Position numbers and translations under genes: made by a program. DNA of 52,298 bases from an uncultured Muribaculaceae bacterium (GTDB lineage: Bacteria > Bacteroidota > Bacteroidia > Bacteroidales > Muribaculaceae): contig CAJUBL010000013.1 of assembly GCA_910584665.1 (NCBI GenBank), positions 1 through 52,298 of the forward strand, in the 5' to 3' direction. The notes beneath the pieces were generated by a model that saw only the letters and a program-made list of their open reading frames with translations, had not been told where the DNA came from and ran no database searches. The first letter of the stretch is position 1. Each line of letters starts with the position of its first letter. Below are positions 43,360-52,203 of the stretch, piece by piece.

Positions 43360-44700
43360 TCAGTTGAATCGGCGGTGGTCGTAGATGTACTTTGCGGTGA
43401 TGACGGCGAGAGTGATAAACTCGGCGAGCGGAATGGCTAACCATAGTCCAGGTTCTCCTATCAGGCCGGGGAGGAATATAAAGCCAGGCACCATGAATAT
43501 GATTCCGCGCAACAGCATGTAGACGGTGGCGCGTCCTGCCTGCTCACGGCTCTGGTAATATCCTATGAAGGTGATGTTGAGTGCGAAGAACAGGGCGCAT
43601 ATGCCCAGTATGGGTAGTCCGTCTGCGGCGAGGGTATAGGCTGTTTCGGCGGGAGACAGGAATATGGCTGTGAGTGATGGCGCTCCCAGCCACATTGATA
43701 CTGATATGAATGCACCGCAGGCGCATGCGGTAATGATGGCTATCCTCAGGGCCTGGCGCACGCGGTCGCTGAGACCTGCGCCATAATTATAGCTGATGAT
43801 CGGCTGTGCGGCCTGGGCAACAGAGTTGCTGGCCGAGAATATCAGAGGGAACAGATAACAGCCGATGCTGAATGCTGCCACTCCGTCTTCTCCCAGATAG
43901 GAGAGAAACATATAGTTGCCGGTGATCATCATGATACCTATGGCGATTTCGGCAATGAATGTGGCGAGACCTATGCGTGCCATGTGGCCTATGTCACGGA
44001 ATGTGCGTGCCGAGAAGCGTATGTGCCGGAACCTGAGTTTGTCTGCCAGAAATACGAAATAGGTGAGGACCATCAGTCCGCCTATGATGCATGACAGGGA
44101 TGTTGCTATTGACGCGCCTTTGATTCCCATGCCGAGAGGGAATACCATGAGCCAGTCGAGAAAGATGTTGCAGGCGGCTGTGACGATCTGGACACTCATG
44201 GCATACCGCGGTGATCCGTCAAGCCTTATGAGCATCATCCCGGCACACTGCAGGTAGAAGAATAAGAGGCCCGGCAGTAGCCACAGCAGGTAGTCGGTAG
44301 CGAGAGACTCGAGGTTCGCGCTGCATCCCAGTGCATAGACCAGAGGTCGGGTGAACAGTAATGACAGTATGATGACAAGGGCGAATATCACGGCTCCGGC
44401 GATGTAGGCCTGGGTCATCGTTGTGCGTGCCGCTGTGATATTACCCTCGGCCAGACGTATGCCTCCGATTACCGATGCACCTATGCCGAACATCAGTCCT
44501 ATGCCTGCGCATAGAAGGAACAGGGGCGCCACGATATTGATTGCCGCAAGAGCATTGCTTCCGACACCGTGTCCCACGAACATTCCGTCACAGATGTTCA
44601 GGGCTGAGTTGAACAGCATTCCTATGAGTGTAGGAAAAAACATGGCTCGGAAAATCGAGTTGATTTTCCCAGTCCCGAAATCAATATTGTCCTGATTCAT
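43360..44700 (-). CDS. MATE family multidrug/sodium-type efflux transporter
   Basis: 446 residues with about 12 hydrophobic segments in two related halves. The N-terminus INSIFRAMFFPTLIGMLFNS and the segment CDGMFVGHGVGSNALAAINI are typical MATE features; the second half repeats the pattern with VAAFSIGCYLFPLIFSASNS followed by VAQAAQPIISYNYGAG. It sits in the inner membrane and exports cationic drugs or metabolites using Na+ or H+ gradients. The substrate is unknown. It lies 12 bp after the DEAD-box helicase gene on the same strand, so they may share a transcript. Confidence 0.93.
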   Translation of the reverse strand: MNQDNIDFGTGKINSIFRAMFFPTLIGMLFNSALNICDGMFVGHGVGSNALAAINIVAPLFLLCAGIGLMFGIGASVIGGIRLAEGNITAARTTMTQAYIAGAVIFALVIILSLLFTRPLVYALGCSANLESLATDYLLWLLPGLLFFYLQCAGMMLIRLDGSPRYAMSVQIVTAACNIFLDWLMVFPLGMGIKGASIATSLSCIIGGLMVLTYFVFLADKLRFRHIRFSARTFRDIGHMARIGLATFIAEIAIGIMMITGNYMFLSYLGEDGVAAFSIGCYLFPLIFSASNSVAQAAQPIISYNYGAGLSDRVRQALRIAIITACACGAFISVSMWLGAPSLTAIFLSPAETAYTLAADGLPILGICALFFALNITFIGYYQSREQAGRATVYMLLRGIIFMVPGFIFLPGLIGEPGLWLAIPLAEFITLAVITAKYIYDHRRFN

Positions 44701-44712
44701 AGAGAGTATGTG

Positions 44713-46134
<1,422 letters not shown>

Positions 46135-46160
46135 TCCTTATCATATTTAGTATTATCAGT

Positions 46161-46169
46161 GCAAAGGTA
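46161..46169 (-). promoter_or_regulatory. -7 promoter box for the DEAD-box helicase gene
   Basis: On the minus strand this reads TACCTTTGC, a perfect Bacteroidetes -7 box, 27 bases before the ATG at 46134. No clear -33 TTTG was found at the right distance. Confidence 0.6.
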
Positions 46170-46250
46170 CAAAAAAATGCCGTACCTATCCTTATAGGCA
46201 TTCCCGATGGTGCAAAATAGTCTGTAGTCTTAATAGTTTTGGCGTTTTAT

Positions 46251-46283
46251 TTTGTTATTATATCAATAATTCCCTACCTTTGC
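46251..46283 (+). promoter_or_regulatory. Promoter of the psd-pssA operon
   Basis: TTTG at 46251-46254 and TACCTTTGC at 46275-46283 are separated by 20 bases, an almost perfect Bacteroidetes -33/-7 promoter. The leader to the ATG at 46339 is about 50 bases. Confidence 0.75.
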
Positions 46284-46338
46284 AAATTAGAAACAGAAAA
46301 TACTGCCTGATTTTAAACGAGACAACCAAACCTTACCG

Positions 46339-47016
46339 ATGAGAGTAAAGATACATCATGAAGGCTGCAATATATTGGTGATACTGTTGATAGTGTTGCT
46401 GGCCATATGCGTGCCCTTGTATGTGTTCTGTCCAGGATATCCAGTCCTGAACATTACGGTGACTGTTATCGCGGCTGTCTTCTATCTGCTGGTAGTCAAC
46501 TTCTTCAGATCGCCCAGACGGCGTTTCAGAGGGGATACGGACCATGTGGTCGTGTCGAGTGCCGACGGCAAGGTCGTGGCTCTCGAGGAGGTCTACGAGC
46601 CTGAGTATCTCAAGTGCAGATGTATACAGCTGTCGGTGTTCATGAGTATATTCAATGTCCATGCCAACTGGTTTCCTGTCAATGGCGAGGTTGTCTACTC
46701 GACTCATCATTCAGGACGTTTTCTGGCTGCATATCTGCCCAAGTCAAGTACTGAGAACGAGCGTTCTACAGTGGTCATACGCACTCCCGACGGCCAACAG
46801 GTACTTATGCGTCAGATTGCCGGCGCGATGGCCCGTCGCATAGTCACATATGCCGAGGTGGGCGATGAGGCCTCGATCGAGGATCACATGGGTTTCATTA
46901 AATTCGGCTCGCGTGTGGATATCTATCTTCCTCTGGGTACAGAGATTCTGGTAAAGCTCCACGACAATACACAGGGCGGAGTGACCCCTGTGGCCCGTCT
47001 GTGTCCAGGCAACTAA
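46339..47016 (+). CDS. psd: Phosphatidylserine decarboxylase proenzyme (short form)
   Basis: 225 residues, the length of the compact PSD group. Two hydrophobic segments occupy about residues 12-55, followed by FFRSPRRRF and SADGKVVALEEV. VFMSIFNVHANWFPVNGEV (near 100-118) holds the conserved N-x-H-x-N-type segment, and IKFGSRVDIYLPLG (near 187-200) holds the Gly-Ser at which the proenzyme cuts itself to form the pyruvoyl group. It converts phosphatidylserine to phosphatidylethanolamine in the inner membrane. The next gene, 9 bp on, makes phosphatidylserine, so the two complete the pathway. Confidence 0.95.
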   Translation: MRVKIHHEGCNILVILLIVLLAICVPLYVFCPGYPVLNITVTVIAAVFYLLVVNFFRSPRRRFRGDTDHVVVSSADGKVVALEEVYEPEYLKCRCIQLSVFMSIFNVHANWFPVNGEVVYSTHHSGRFLAAYLPKSSTENERSTVVIRTPDGQQVLMRQIAGAMARRIVTYAEVGDEASIEDHMGFIKFGSRVDIYLPLGTEILVKLHDNTQGGVTPVARLCPGN

Positions 47017-47025
47017 CAACACTAC

Positions 47026-47757
47026 ATGACATCAATGATCAAGAGAATCATACCTAACACGATAACCTGTTGCAACTTACTGTCGGGTTGCCTGGCATGT
47101 ATAGCTGCGTTTCACCCGGGTGAGATTTTTTCCGGAGGTCTCACCGGTCTGCAGTGGGCCTGGATACTGATCGCGGCCGCTACGGTATTTGATTTCTGTG
47201 ACGGCCTGGCTGCACGCCTGTTACGCGCGTACTCGCTTCTGGGCAAGGAACTTGACTCGCTGGCCGACCTCGTGAGTTTCGGTCTCGCTCCCGGCCTGAT
47301 GATGTATAATGTACTCGTTGATTTACATGCTCCATACTGGGCTCCGTGGATAACTCTGATAATTCCGGTCCTGGGTGCGCTTAGACTTGCCAGATTTAAT
47401 GTCGACGACCGTCAGACGATTTCGTTTATCGGTTTGCCGATACCTTCCAATGCAATATTCTGGATTGGATATACTGCCTGGATGGTCGGTGGATCGAGTC
47501 CGCTGGATCCTGACAATGTCATAGCCGGCTGGCCATTATGGCTTACGCTTGTGCTGGTTCCGGCTATCGCTCTGATGATGGTATCGCCGTTGCCTATGTT
47601 TTCGCTTAAGTTCAAGAGCATGAATCCGAGGGTCAATGTCCTGAGGTATACTATTATTGTAGCGGCCGTCATATTGTTTGTATGTGTCGGAGTGCCGGGT
47701 CTGGCTCTTGCTATCCTTCTTTATATACTGCTGTCGGCTGTCAGAGCCGTCAGGTAA
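47026..47757 (+). CDS. pssA: CDP-diacylglycerol-serine O-phosphatidyltransferase
   Basis: 243 residues of a polytopic membrane protein (about 7-8 hydrophobic segments). The CDP-alcohol phosphatidyltransferase signature D-G-x2-A-R-x8-G-x3-D-x3-D is complete: DGLAAR, then GKELD and D81. It joins CDP-diacylglycerol and serine to give phosphatidylserine for the Psd enzyme encoded just upstream. The first ATG at 47026 has a second in-frame ATG 9 bases later; both give the same protein apart from 3 residues. A small hairpin (TCCCG/CGGGA) follows the stop but the next gene is only 39 bp away, so read-through is likely. Confidence 0.95.
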   Translation: MTSMIKRIIPNTITCCNLLSGCLACIAAFHPGEIFSGGLTGLQWAWILIAAATVFDFCDGLAARLLRAYSLLGKELDSLADLVSFGLAPGLMMYNVLVDLHAPYWAPWITLIIPVLGALRLARFNVDDRQTISFIGLPIPSNAIFWIGYTAWMVGGSSPLDPDNVIAGWPLWLTLVLVPAIALMMVSPLPMFSLKFKSMNPRVNVLRYTIIVAAVILFVCVGVPGLALAILLYILLSAVRAVR

Positions 47758-47796
47758 CACACACTTCCCGGCTGATGTCGGGAGATAAAAAAGCAT

Positions 47797-48162
47797 ATGA
47801 TCATGTCTGTAGGACTATTTATACTTTTACTAATCGCCATATGGATTGTCCCGAAACTTATCAGGGGATATATGTTTGTGCACCGTGTCAGAAAGCAGAC
47901 CCGCCAGATGTATGAACAGATGTACAACGGAGGTTTTGCTTCGGGTGATATGCCTGGCGGTGGAACCGGGCGAAGCCGGAAGCGTGATCATAAGGGAGCA
48001 CGTCAGGATCCACGTCGTAAGAAAATCGATCCTGCAGTGGGTGAGTATGTAAATTTTGAGGAAATAAGTGATACCCGTGCTTCGGTTTCGGATACCGGTA
48101 CCGATAATGCGACCTATATGGTTGAGCAGCAGGTTTCGGATGCCGAGTGGGAAGATATCTGA
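47797..48162 (+). CDS. DUF4834-like small membrane protein
   Basis: 121 residues. One N-terminal hydrophobic helix (about 4-22, VGLFILLLIAIWIVPKLI) is followed by a basic, Gly-rich stretch (FASGDMPGGGTGRSRKRDHK) and an acidic end with YVNFEEI and AEWEDI. This is the layout of the small Bacteroidetes DUF4834 proteins, whose function is unknown. The N-terminus probably anchors it in the inner membrane with the tail in the cytoplasm. Third gene after psd and pssA, suggesting an envelope-related role by position only. Confidence 0.75.
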   Translation: MIMSVGLFILLLIAIWIVPKLIRGYMFVHRVRKQTRQMYEQMYNGGFASGDMPGGGTGRSRKRDHKGARQDPRRKKIDPAVGEYVNFEEISDTRASVSDTGTDNATYMVEQQVSDAEWEDI

Positions 48163-48353
48163 TTTTTCAGGCAATCTCTATTACGATGAAAAGGGGCGGT
48201 ACTATTGATCAGGAAATAGGCTATTGTCCGTTATATGATGTCCGTATAAATATTATTTAATATTGACAGAATAATGTTACGAGGATGTATATGATGTGTA
48301 TCGACATTGCCGCGCTGCCGGCGAAAGGCGGAATTGTGTGTCGCGGGTAACTT
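48163..48353. other. Convergent intergenic region without a recognised gene
   Basis: 190 bp between the DUF4834 gene and the convergent AraC-type gene. It contains AT-rich palindromic pieces near 48250 and a GC-rich segment near 48305-48335, but no clear terminator or gene. Base composition starts to shift to AT-rich after this point. Confidence 0.4.
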
Positions 48354-49175
48354 TCAGATTGTATTCAGAATCTGTGTAGGCGTAATTCCGAAATGTTTTT
48401 TGAATGCGGTGGAGAAATGCGACAGGTTCCTGAAGCCGACTTGAACATAAACATCCGAAGCCGCAATACCTTTTCTCAACAGACACATCGCATCGTCAAG
48501 ACGTTTGCGCATTATCCATCTTGCAGGAGTATCGCCGCCGGAGAGTTTTGCGAATTCACGTTTGAATGAAGAAAGGCTCCGGCCTGAATAATGAGCGAAT
48601 TCTTCAATGCTTAATTCGCTGAGGTAGTTTTTGTTCATAAATTCCATCAGATCTGTCCGCCATGTCGTTGTGTAGTCAAACAACATCGGCACAAGCTGTG
48701 GCTTCTGCTCCAGAAGGATTATAAGCATTTCCTGCAATTTGACTTTCATCAGTTCGCGTGAAGGAGTATTCCCTTCAGTAAAATACTTGTCAAGAGAACG
48801 GAAATAACCTGAGATAAAGTCATTTTTTTCAATTGGAATGTAGAGTTGGCCACCTGATCTTTCATCTACCTCTATATTGGGCATAGTAATAAGAGATGCG
48901 ACCTGTTTCATCAACCTGGAGTCAAGGTGCAGAAATACTCCGCTGAAAGGAGTTGCGCCTATTGGTTGTTTGATTTTGTGTACAAGATGGTTTTTACGAA
49001 TGAACGCAGCTTCACCTGCCTGGATAATAACCTTTTTTGAAGAATTATATACGACCATTTTGCCAGAAAAAATAAACGCAAGCATATGCTCGGTAACTTT
49101 TTCCTCGCAAATCATATTCCTGTCGGAATAGCAACGGTGAAATATTTCACCTATGTGTTGATGCAGTCCAGCCAT
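48354..49175 (-). CDS. AraC family transcriptional regulator
   Basis: 273 residues from the ATG at 49175. The N-terminal part (about 20-150) is cupin-like, with IFSGKMVVYNSSKKVIIQAGEA, and should sense a small ligand or effector. The C-terminal double helix-turn-helix (about 170-270) has SIEEFAHYSGRSLSSFKREF and ASDVYVQVGFRNLSHFSTAF followed by FGITPTQ, the classic AraC end. A -7-like box lies only 7 bases before the first ATG, so Met21 at 49115 could be the real start. It is downstream of, and in line with, the SDR and alcohol dehydrogenase genes, which it probably regulates. Codon use is more AT-rich than in the rest of the window. Confidence 0.93.
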   Translation of the reverse strand: MAGLHQHIGEIFHRCYSDRNMICEEKVTEHMLAFIFSGKMVVYNSSKKVIIQAGEAAFIRKNHLVHKIKQPIGATPFSGVFLHLDSRLMKQVASLITMPNIEVDERSGGQLYIPIEKNDFISGYFRSLDKYFTEGNTPSRELMKVKLQEMLIILLEQKPQLVPMLFDYTTTWRTDLMEFMNKNYLSELSIEEFAHYSGRSLSSFKREFAKLSGGDTPARWIMRKRLDDAMCLLRKGIAASDVYVQVGFRNLSHFSTAFKKHFGITPTQILNTI

Positions 49176-49181
49176 GTGATT

Positions 49182-49190
49182 GCAAAGTTA
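49182..49190 (-). promoter_or_regulatory. -7 promoter box for the AraC-type gene
   Basis: On the minus strand the sequence is TAACTTTGC, matching the consensus, which would let the regulator be transcribed on its own. Its place 7 bases before the first ATG makes a later start codon or a leaderless message likely. Confidence 0.5.
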
Positions 49191-49202
49191 CAGAATAATC
49201 TG

Positions 49203-49268
49203 ATAACGTGGGTACTCTTATTTAACATCATCGTTTTTACTTCTATTGGTCATAAGTCCCCACGTTAT
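49203..49268. repeat. Spaced 10-bp inverted repeat between SDR and AraC genes
   Basis: ATAACGTGGG (49203-49212) and CCCACGTTAT (49259-49268) are a perfect inverted pair with 46 bases between. It starts 3 bases after the SDR stop and lies upstream of the AraC promoter. It may be a terminator stem or a regulator site for the AraC gene. Confidence 0.45.
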
Positions 49269-49270
49269 AA

Positions 49271-50083
49271 TTATTTATTGGAATAACGGTTGTCAAGGTC
49301 GATGCGGCTTTTGAACGGTTTTATTATAACACTGTCGGAATATACTGCAGGCTCAGGATGATATCCAAGCAGCTTGCGTGCTTTTTCAATACTGACAAAT
49401 TTTACATCGCTGTCAACTATTGAGAATGGTTCATACCAAAATTCTCCGGAGTTTTCAACTGCCAGTAATGTTGCCTGGACTACATTGTCAAGACTTACAT
49501 GAACTCCGGTCATAACTTTGTCAATCGGGCCATATCGCAGTGCTATTGTCTGAATCTTTTTGTTTAGTCCATACCATGCCATAATCTGTTCTGCCATGAC
49601 CTTGCTTGTGTGATATGACAGATCGATGTCGCGTGCTGACAGGTCGTCGGCATTCAGATATTGTGATACAAATTTTTGATCTTCCGTTATAGGAAATGAG
49701 AACGGTATGCCACCCTCAATGCCGTAGATTGTGGTCGAGCTTGCATATATCAATCGTTTAACCCTGTTTTCTTCGGCTGCTCTCGCCACATTATGCGTGC
49801 CTTCGACATTTGTGCGGAAATAATCATCGTAAGTCTTGCCGGCAACAGGAGCCGGAATTGCAGCCTCATGGATTACAATCTCACATCCTTTCATCTTGTC
49901 TTTCAGATTGTCGTAATCAAGGATGTCGTTGCCGTCAATTATATCATAGCCGACTATTTCATAATCGTCTTTCATGGCTTCGACAAGGGCTTTGCCAACG
50001 TAGCCTTTATGACCTGTTATCATGACTTTTGTTTTGGCGTACATTCCTATGACGATAGAAACTGCCAATATCATTGTTAACAA
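49271..50083 (-). CDS. NAD-dependent epimerase/dehydratase (extended SDR)
   Basis: 270 residues from a TTG at 50083; ATG codons at 50074 and 50044 are alternatives. The enzyme proper begins at KTKVMITGHKGYVGKALVE, holding the GxxGxxG dinucleotide site. DYDNLKDKMKGCEIVIHEAA, ASSTTIYG and the YHTSK (YxxxK) catalytic pair follow. The 13 residues before Met14 are strongly hydrophobic (MILAVSIVIG), so if the upstream start is used the protein would have a membrane segment, unusual for this family; the ATG at 50044 gives a normal cytoplasmic SDR. Substrate unknown, possibly a nucleotide sugar or a small alcohol/ketone. Follows the alcohol dehydrogenase by 25 bp or more. Confidence 0.88.
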   Translation of the reverse strand: MLTMILAVSIVIGMYAKTKVMITGHKGYVGKALVEAMKDDYEIVGYDIIDGNDILDYDNLKDKMKGCEIVIHEAAIPAPVAGKTYDDYFRTNVEGTHNVARAAEENRVKRLIYASSTTIYGIEGGIPFSFPITEDQKFVSQYLNADDLSARDIDLSYHTSKVMAEQIMAWYGLNKKIQTIALRYGPIDKVMTGVHVSLDNVVQATLLAVENSGEFWYEPFSIVDSDVKFVSIEKARKLLGYHPEPAVYSDSVIIKPFKSRIDLDNRYSNK

Positions 50084-50108
50084 TGCTTTTTTTATTTTAA
50101 TCAGTCAT

Positions 50109-51293
50109 TTATCGGTTTGCCATATTATATATTGCCACAATATTATCATAGGACAAAACTTTAAGACGGCCTATTGTTGAGGTTTTGCCAATGCTGCATT
50201 TATCGGCCATTTCACGGATTTCATCATCAGTAATCCTGCGACCAAGGAGTTCAGATATGGATGTCGGCATTCCTATCGTTTTGCAGAATGTTTTCATCGC
50301 CTCAATGCCTTCTCTTGCAGTATCCTCGGCAGAGCGGAATTTGTTTTCAATATTCAGGACATTTACGGCGAATTGAGCGAAGCGAGTCGGATTTTCTGAA
50401 AGGACATATTCCGCCCAATGCGGCCAGATGGCGGCCAGACCCGCTCCGTGAGCGACATTGAATATCGCGCTAAGTTCATGCTCAAGCATATGTGTGGCGA
50501 AGTCGCCTGTTGTGCCACACCCTGTCAGATTATTATGAGCCAGACTTCCCGCCCACATCATCTGACTGCGCAGAATATAGTCATTGGGAGCTGAAATAAC
50601 CTTGGGAGCGCATTCACATACAGTTCTTATCAAAGCTTCGGCAATAGTATCGGTCAGTAGCATATCATCGTCATGCGAGAAATAACGTTCCATTGTGTGC
50701 ATCATCATGTCAACCGCACCACAGGCAGTCTGAAATGCTGAAAGCGTATAAGTACGTATCGGGTTCATCACAGCAAATCGCGGCCGGCATAGGTCGTTGT
50801 CGTAAGCTCGTTTTAAATAACCATCCTCATTTGTTATCACGCATCCGTTGCTCATTTCGCTGCCGGCCGCCGGAATTGTCAGTATTACTCCAATCGGATA
50901 GGCGGTAACCGCATCCGTTTTTTTGCTGAAAAAATCCCATACATCACCGTCATAAGCGAGTCCGTAGGCTATTGCTTTGGCAGAATCAATCACACTTCCG
51001 CCACCAACAGCGAGGATAAAGTTAACATTCTCACTTTTTGAAATCCGTACGCCTTCATGAACCTTTGACAGAACTGGATTAGGCACAACTCCGCCAAACT
51101 CTATAAATGGAATTCCACATTCATCAAGTTGTTTACGAACCACATCAAGCAAACCTGATGTCTCGGCGTTTTTGCCGCCATAGTGTACCAGAACTTTGTT
51201 CGCGCCATATTTTTTCACAAGACGACCGATCTCTTTTTCAGATTCTTTGCCAAACACAACTTCGGTAGGTGTGTAATAATGAAAATCTTTCAT
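50109..51293 (-). CDS. Iron-containing alcohol dehydrogenase (butanol dehydrogenase-like)
   Basis: 394 residues. Group III metal-dependent alcohol dehydrogenase: NAD(P)-binding LAVGGGSVIDSAKAIAYG (near 93-111), the segment TIPAAGSEMSNGCVIT, and metal-site histidines and aspartate within CGAVDMMMHTMERYF, THMLEHELSAIFNVAHGAGL and similar segments. The opening FHYYTPTEVVFGKESEKEIG is typical of the BdhA/YqhD branch. It reduces aldehydes to alcohols, or the reverse, in the cytoplasm using NAD(P)H. First gene of the unit with the SDR and AraC genes; upstream are a good -7 box and paired near-palindromes that look like operator sites. Confidence 0.95.
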   Translation of the reverse strand: MKDFHYYTPTEVVFGKESEKEIGRLVKKYGANKVLVHYGGKNAETSGLLDVVRKQLDECGIPFIEFGGVVPNPVLSKVHEGVRISKSENVNFILAVGGGSVIDSAKAIAYGLAYDGDVWDFFSKKTDAVTAYPIGVILTIPAAGSEMSNGCVITNEDGYLKRAYDNDLCRPRFAVMNPIRTYTLSAFQTACGAVDMMMHTMERYFSHDDDMLLTDTIAEALIRTVCECAPKVISAPNDYILRSQMMWAGSLAHNNLTGCGTTGDFATHMLEHELSAIFNVAHGAGLAAIWPHWAEYVLSENPTRFAQFAVNVLNIENKFRSAEDTAREGIEAMKTFCKTIGMPTSISELLGRRITDDEIREMADKCSIGKTSTIGRLKVLSYDNIVAIYNMANR

Positions 51294-51326
51294 CGTAAAT
51301 GTTATTTGTTATTATATTTTTACGAT

Positions 51327-51335
51327 GCAAAATTA
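51327..51335 (-). promoter_or_regulatory. -7 promoter box of the alcohol dehydrogenase operon
   Basis: Minus-strand TAATTTTGC matches TAnnTTTG, 33 bases before the ATG at 51293. The nearer of the two operator-like repeats begins 18 bases upstream, across the expected -33 region. Confidence 0.6.
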
Positions 51336-51353
51336 GAGACATAATAAAACCTG

Positions 51354-51395
51354 AACTTTTCGGAAAAGTCCAAATCAACTTTTCGGAAAAGTCCA
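51354..51395. promoter_or_regulatory. Two tandem near-palindromic operator-like repeats
   Basis: AACTTTTCGGAAAAGTCCA is present twice without any change, at 51354-51372 and 51377-51395, 23 bp apart start to start, so on about the same helix face. Each copy holds ACTTTTCGGAAAAGT, a near-palindrome. AraC-type activators often bind paired direct repeats just upstream of the -33/-35 region, which fits the regulator encoded at the end of this operon. Confidence 0.65.
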
Positions 51396-51890
51396 GGCTA
51401 TTTTTTATTAGTTGTATATGAAATTTCTCTATTTGTAAAAATTTTCAAAGATAGGTTTATCCATTCTTAGAATAACTATGATTTAAATAAGTGTATAAAT
51501 ATAATCATTTTCGCCGACATATCAAAACGAGGAAGGACATTAAATATCGCGGATATGACTGATTTGATGGCTCACGATGCAAAATGGTGCAAATCGGAGA
51601 AATCGGCTTCAAAAAGCGGTTTGAGCGGGGAATTATAGTTAAAGAATATTTCAGGAGTTAAGTAGTGTTTGACAACTCCGAAAATTGCGACCCTAGCCGG
51701 CTCAAAGGTTCGTTCCCATGCTCACCTCCCCCACTTTGTAAGGTGTGATGACGGCTTAACTTTCGGTGTTTCAGCCGGCTCACTGATGATTTCCGCCAAC
51801 CGTGAGTCGAATTACTTACAAACGTGAGTATTCACTAATGAATCACTCACCACCTCTGTATTCTGCGCTATTCTGAAATTTGGGCAAAAA
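51396..51890. other. Structured noncoding region with several hairpins
   Basis: No convincing gene. AGCCGGCTCA occurs as a direct repeat at 51695-51704 and 51773-51782. GTGAGT...ACTCAC with an inner ATTCA/TGAAT forms a hairpin at 51824-51850, and CACCT/AGGTG a smaller one near 51723-51743. The first 150 bases are AT-rich. A structured RNA or the remains of a mobile element are both possible. Confidence 0.4.
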
Positions 51891-52096
51891 TAAAAAGCAC
51901 TGAAAATAAAGTGATTTCAGTGCTTTGCGGCGTTTTGCCATTTTCAATTGTGACCCCGGAGAGGCTTTGAGTTTTAAGCCAACATCGTGACGGTCAATAT
52001 GTTGCCATCGTCAAAATACAGAATGTACCCTTTTGGGACACCTCTCTATTTCTGCGATTTTCAATGTTCTTCACCTTGCAGTTCGCAAGAACTATT
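51890..52096 (-). ncRNA. Candidate small RNA or decayed small gene
   Basis: On the minus strand a -7 box (TACCTTTG, 52106-52099) is followed by about 170 bases without a usable gene and then a strong 12-bp hairpin (51894-51926) with a T-rich tail. That arrangement suits a small RNA of roughly 200 nt. A reading frame at 51974-52045 encodes the 16-residue run KGYILYFDDGNILTVT near a stop but has no start, so a small broken gene is an alternative. Confidence 0.35.
51894..51926 (-). terminator. Strong intrinsic terminator
   Basis: AAAGCACTGAAA (51894-51905) and TTTCAGTGCTTT (51915-51926) form a perfect 12-bp stem with a 9-base loop. Read on the minus strand the stem is followed by TTATTTTTGCC, the T-rich tail of an intrinsic terminator. 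Confidence 0.8.
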
Positions 52097-52098
52097 TA

Positions 52099-52106
52099 CA
52101 AAGGTA
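52099..52106 (-). promoter_or_regulatory. -7 promoter box for a minus-strand transcript
   Basis: The minus-strand sequence TACCTTTG is a perfect match to the Bacteroidetes -7 consensus. No TTTG was found at -33. It lies about 100 bases after the stop of the partial gene at the right edge. Confidence 0.5.
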
Positions 52107-52203
52107 GTGATTTTTATCGGTTTTAGTCAGCCTTTGACCGTTAAAAGTTCTCAAATTCGTATCACCGTCTTTGATTTTTTGGAGCGCCTATCGAATCTGC
52201 ATT

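Noticed and set aside
51540..51650. Short plus-strand open frame containing MTDLMAHDAKWCKSEK
   Set aside because: Only 27 codons from the ATG, no recognisable family and no ribosome-binding or promoter signal.
51781..51830. CTGATGA motif considered as a hammerhead ribozyme core
   Set aside because: The matching GAAA element and the three stems could not be found.
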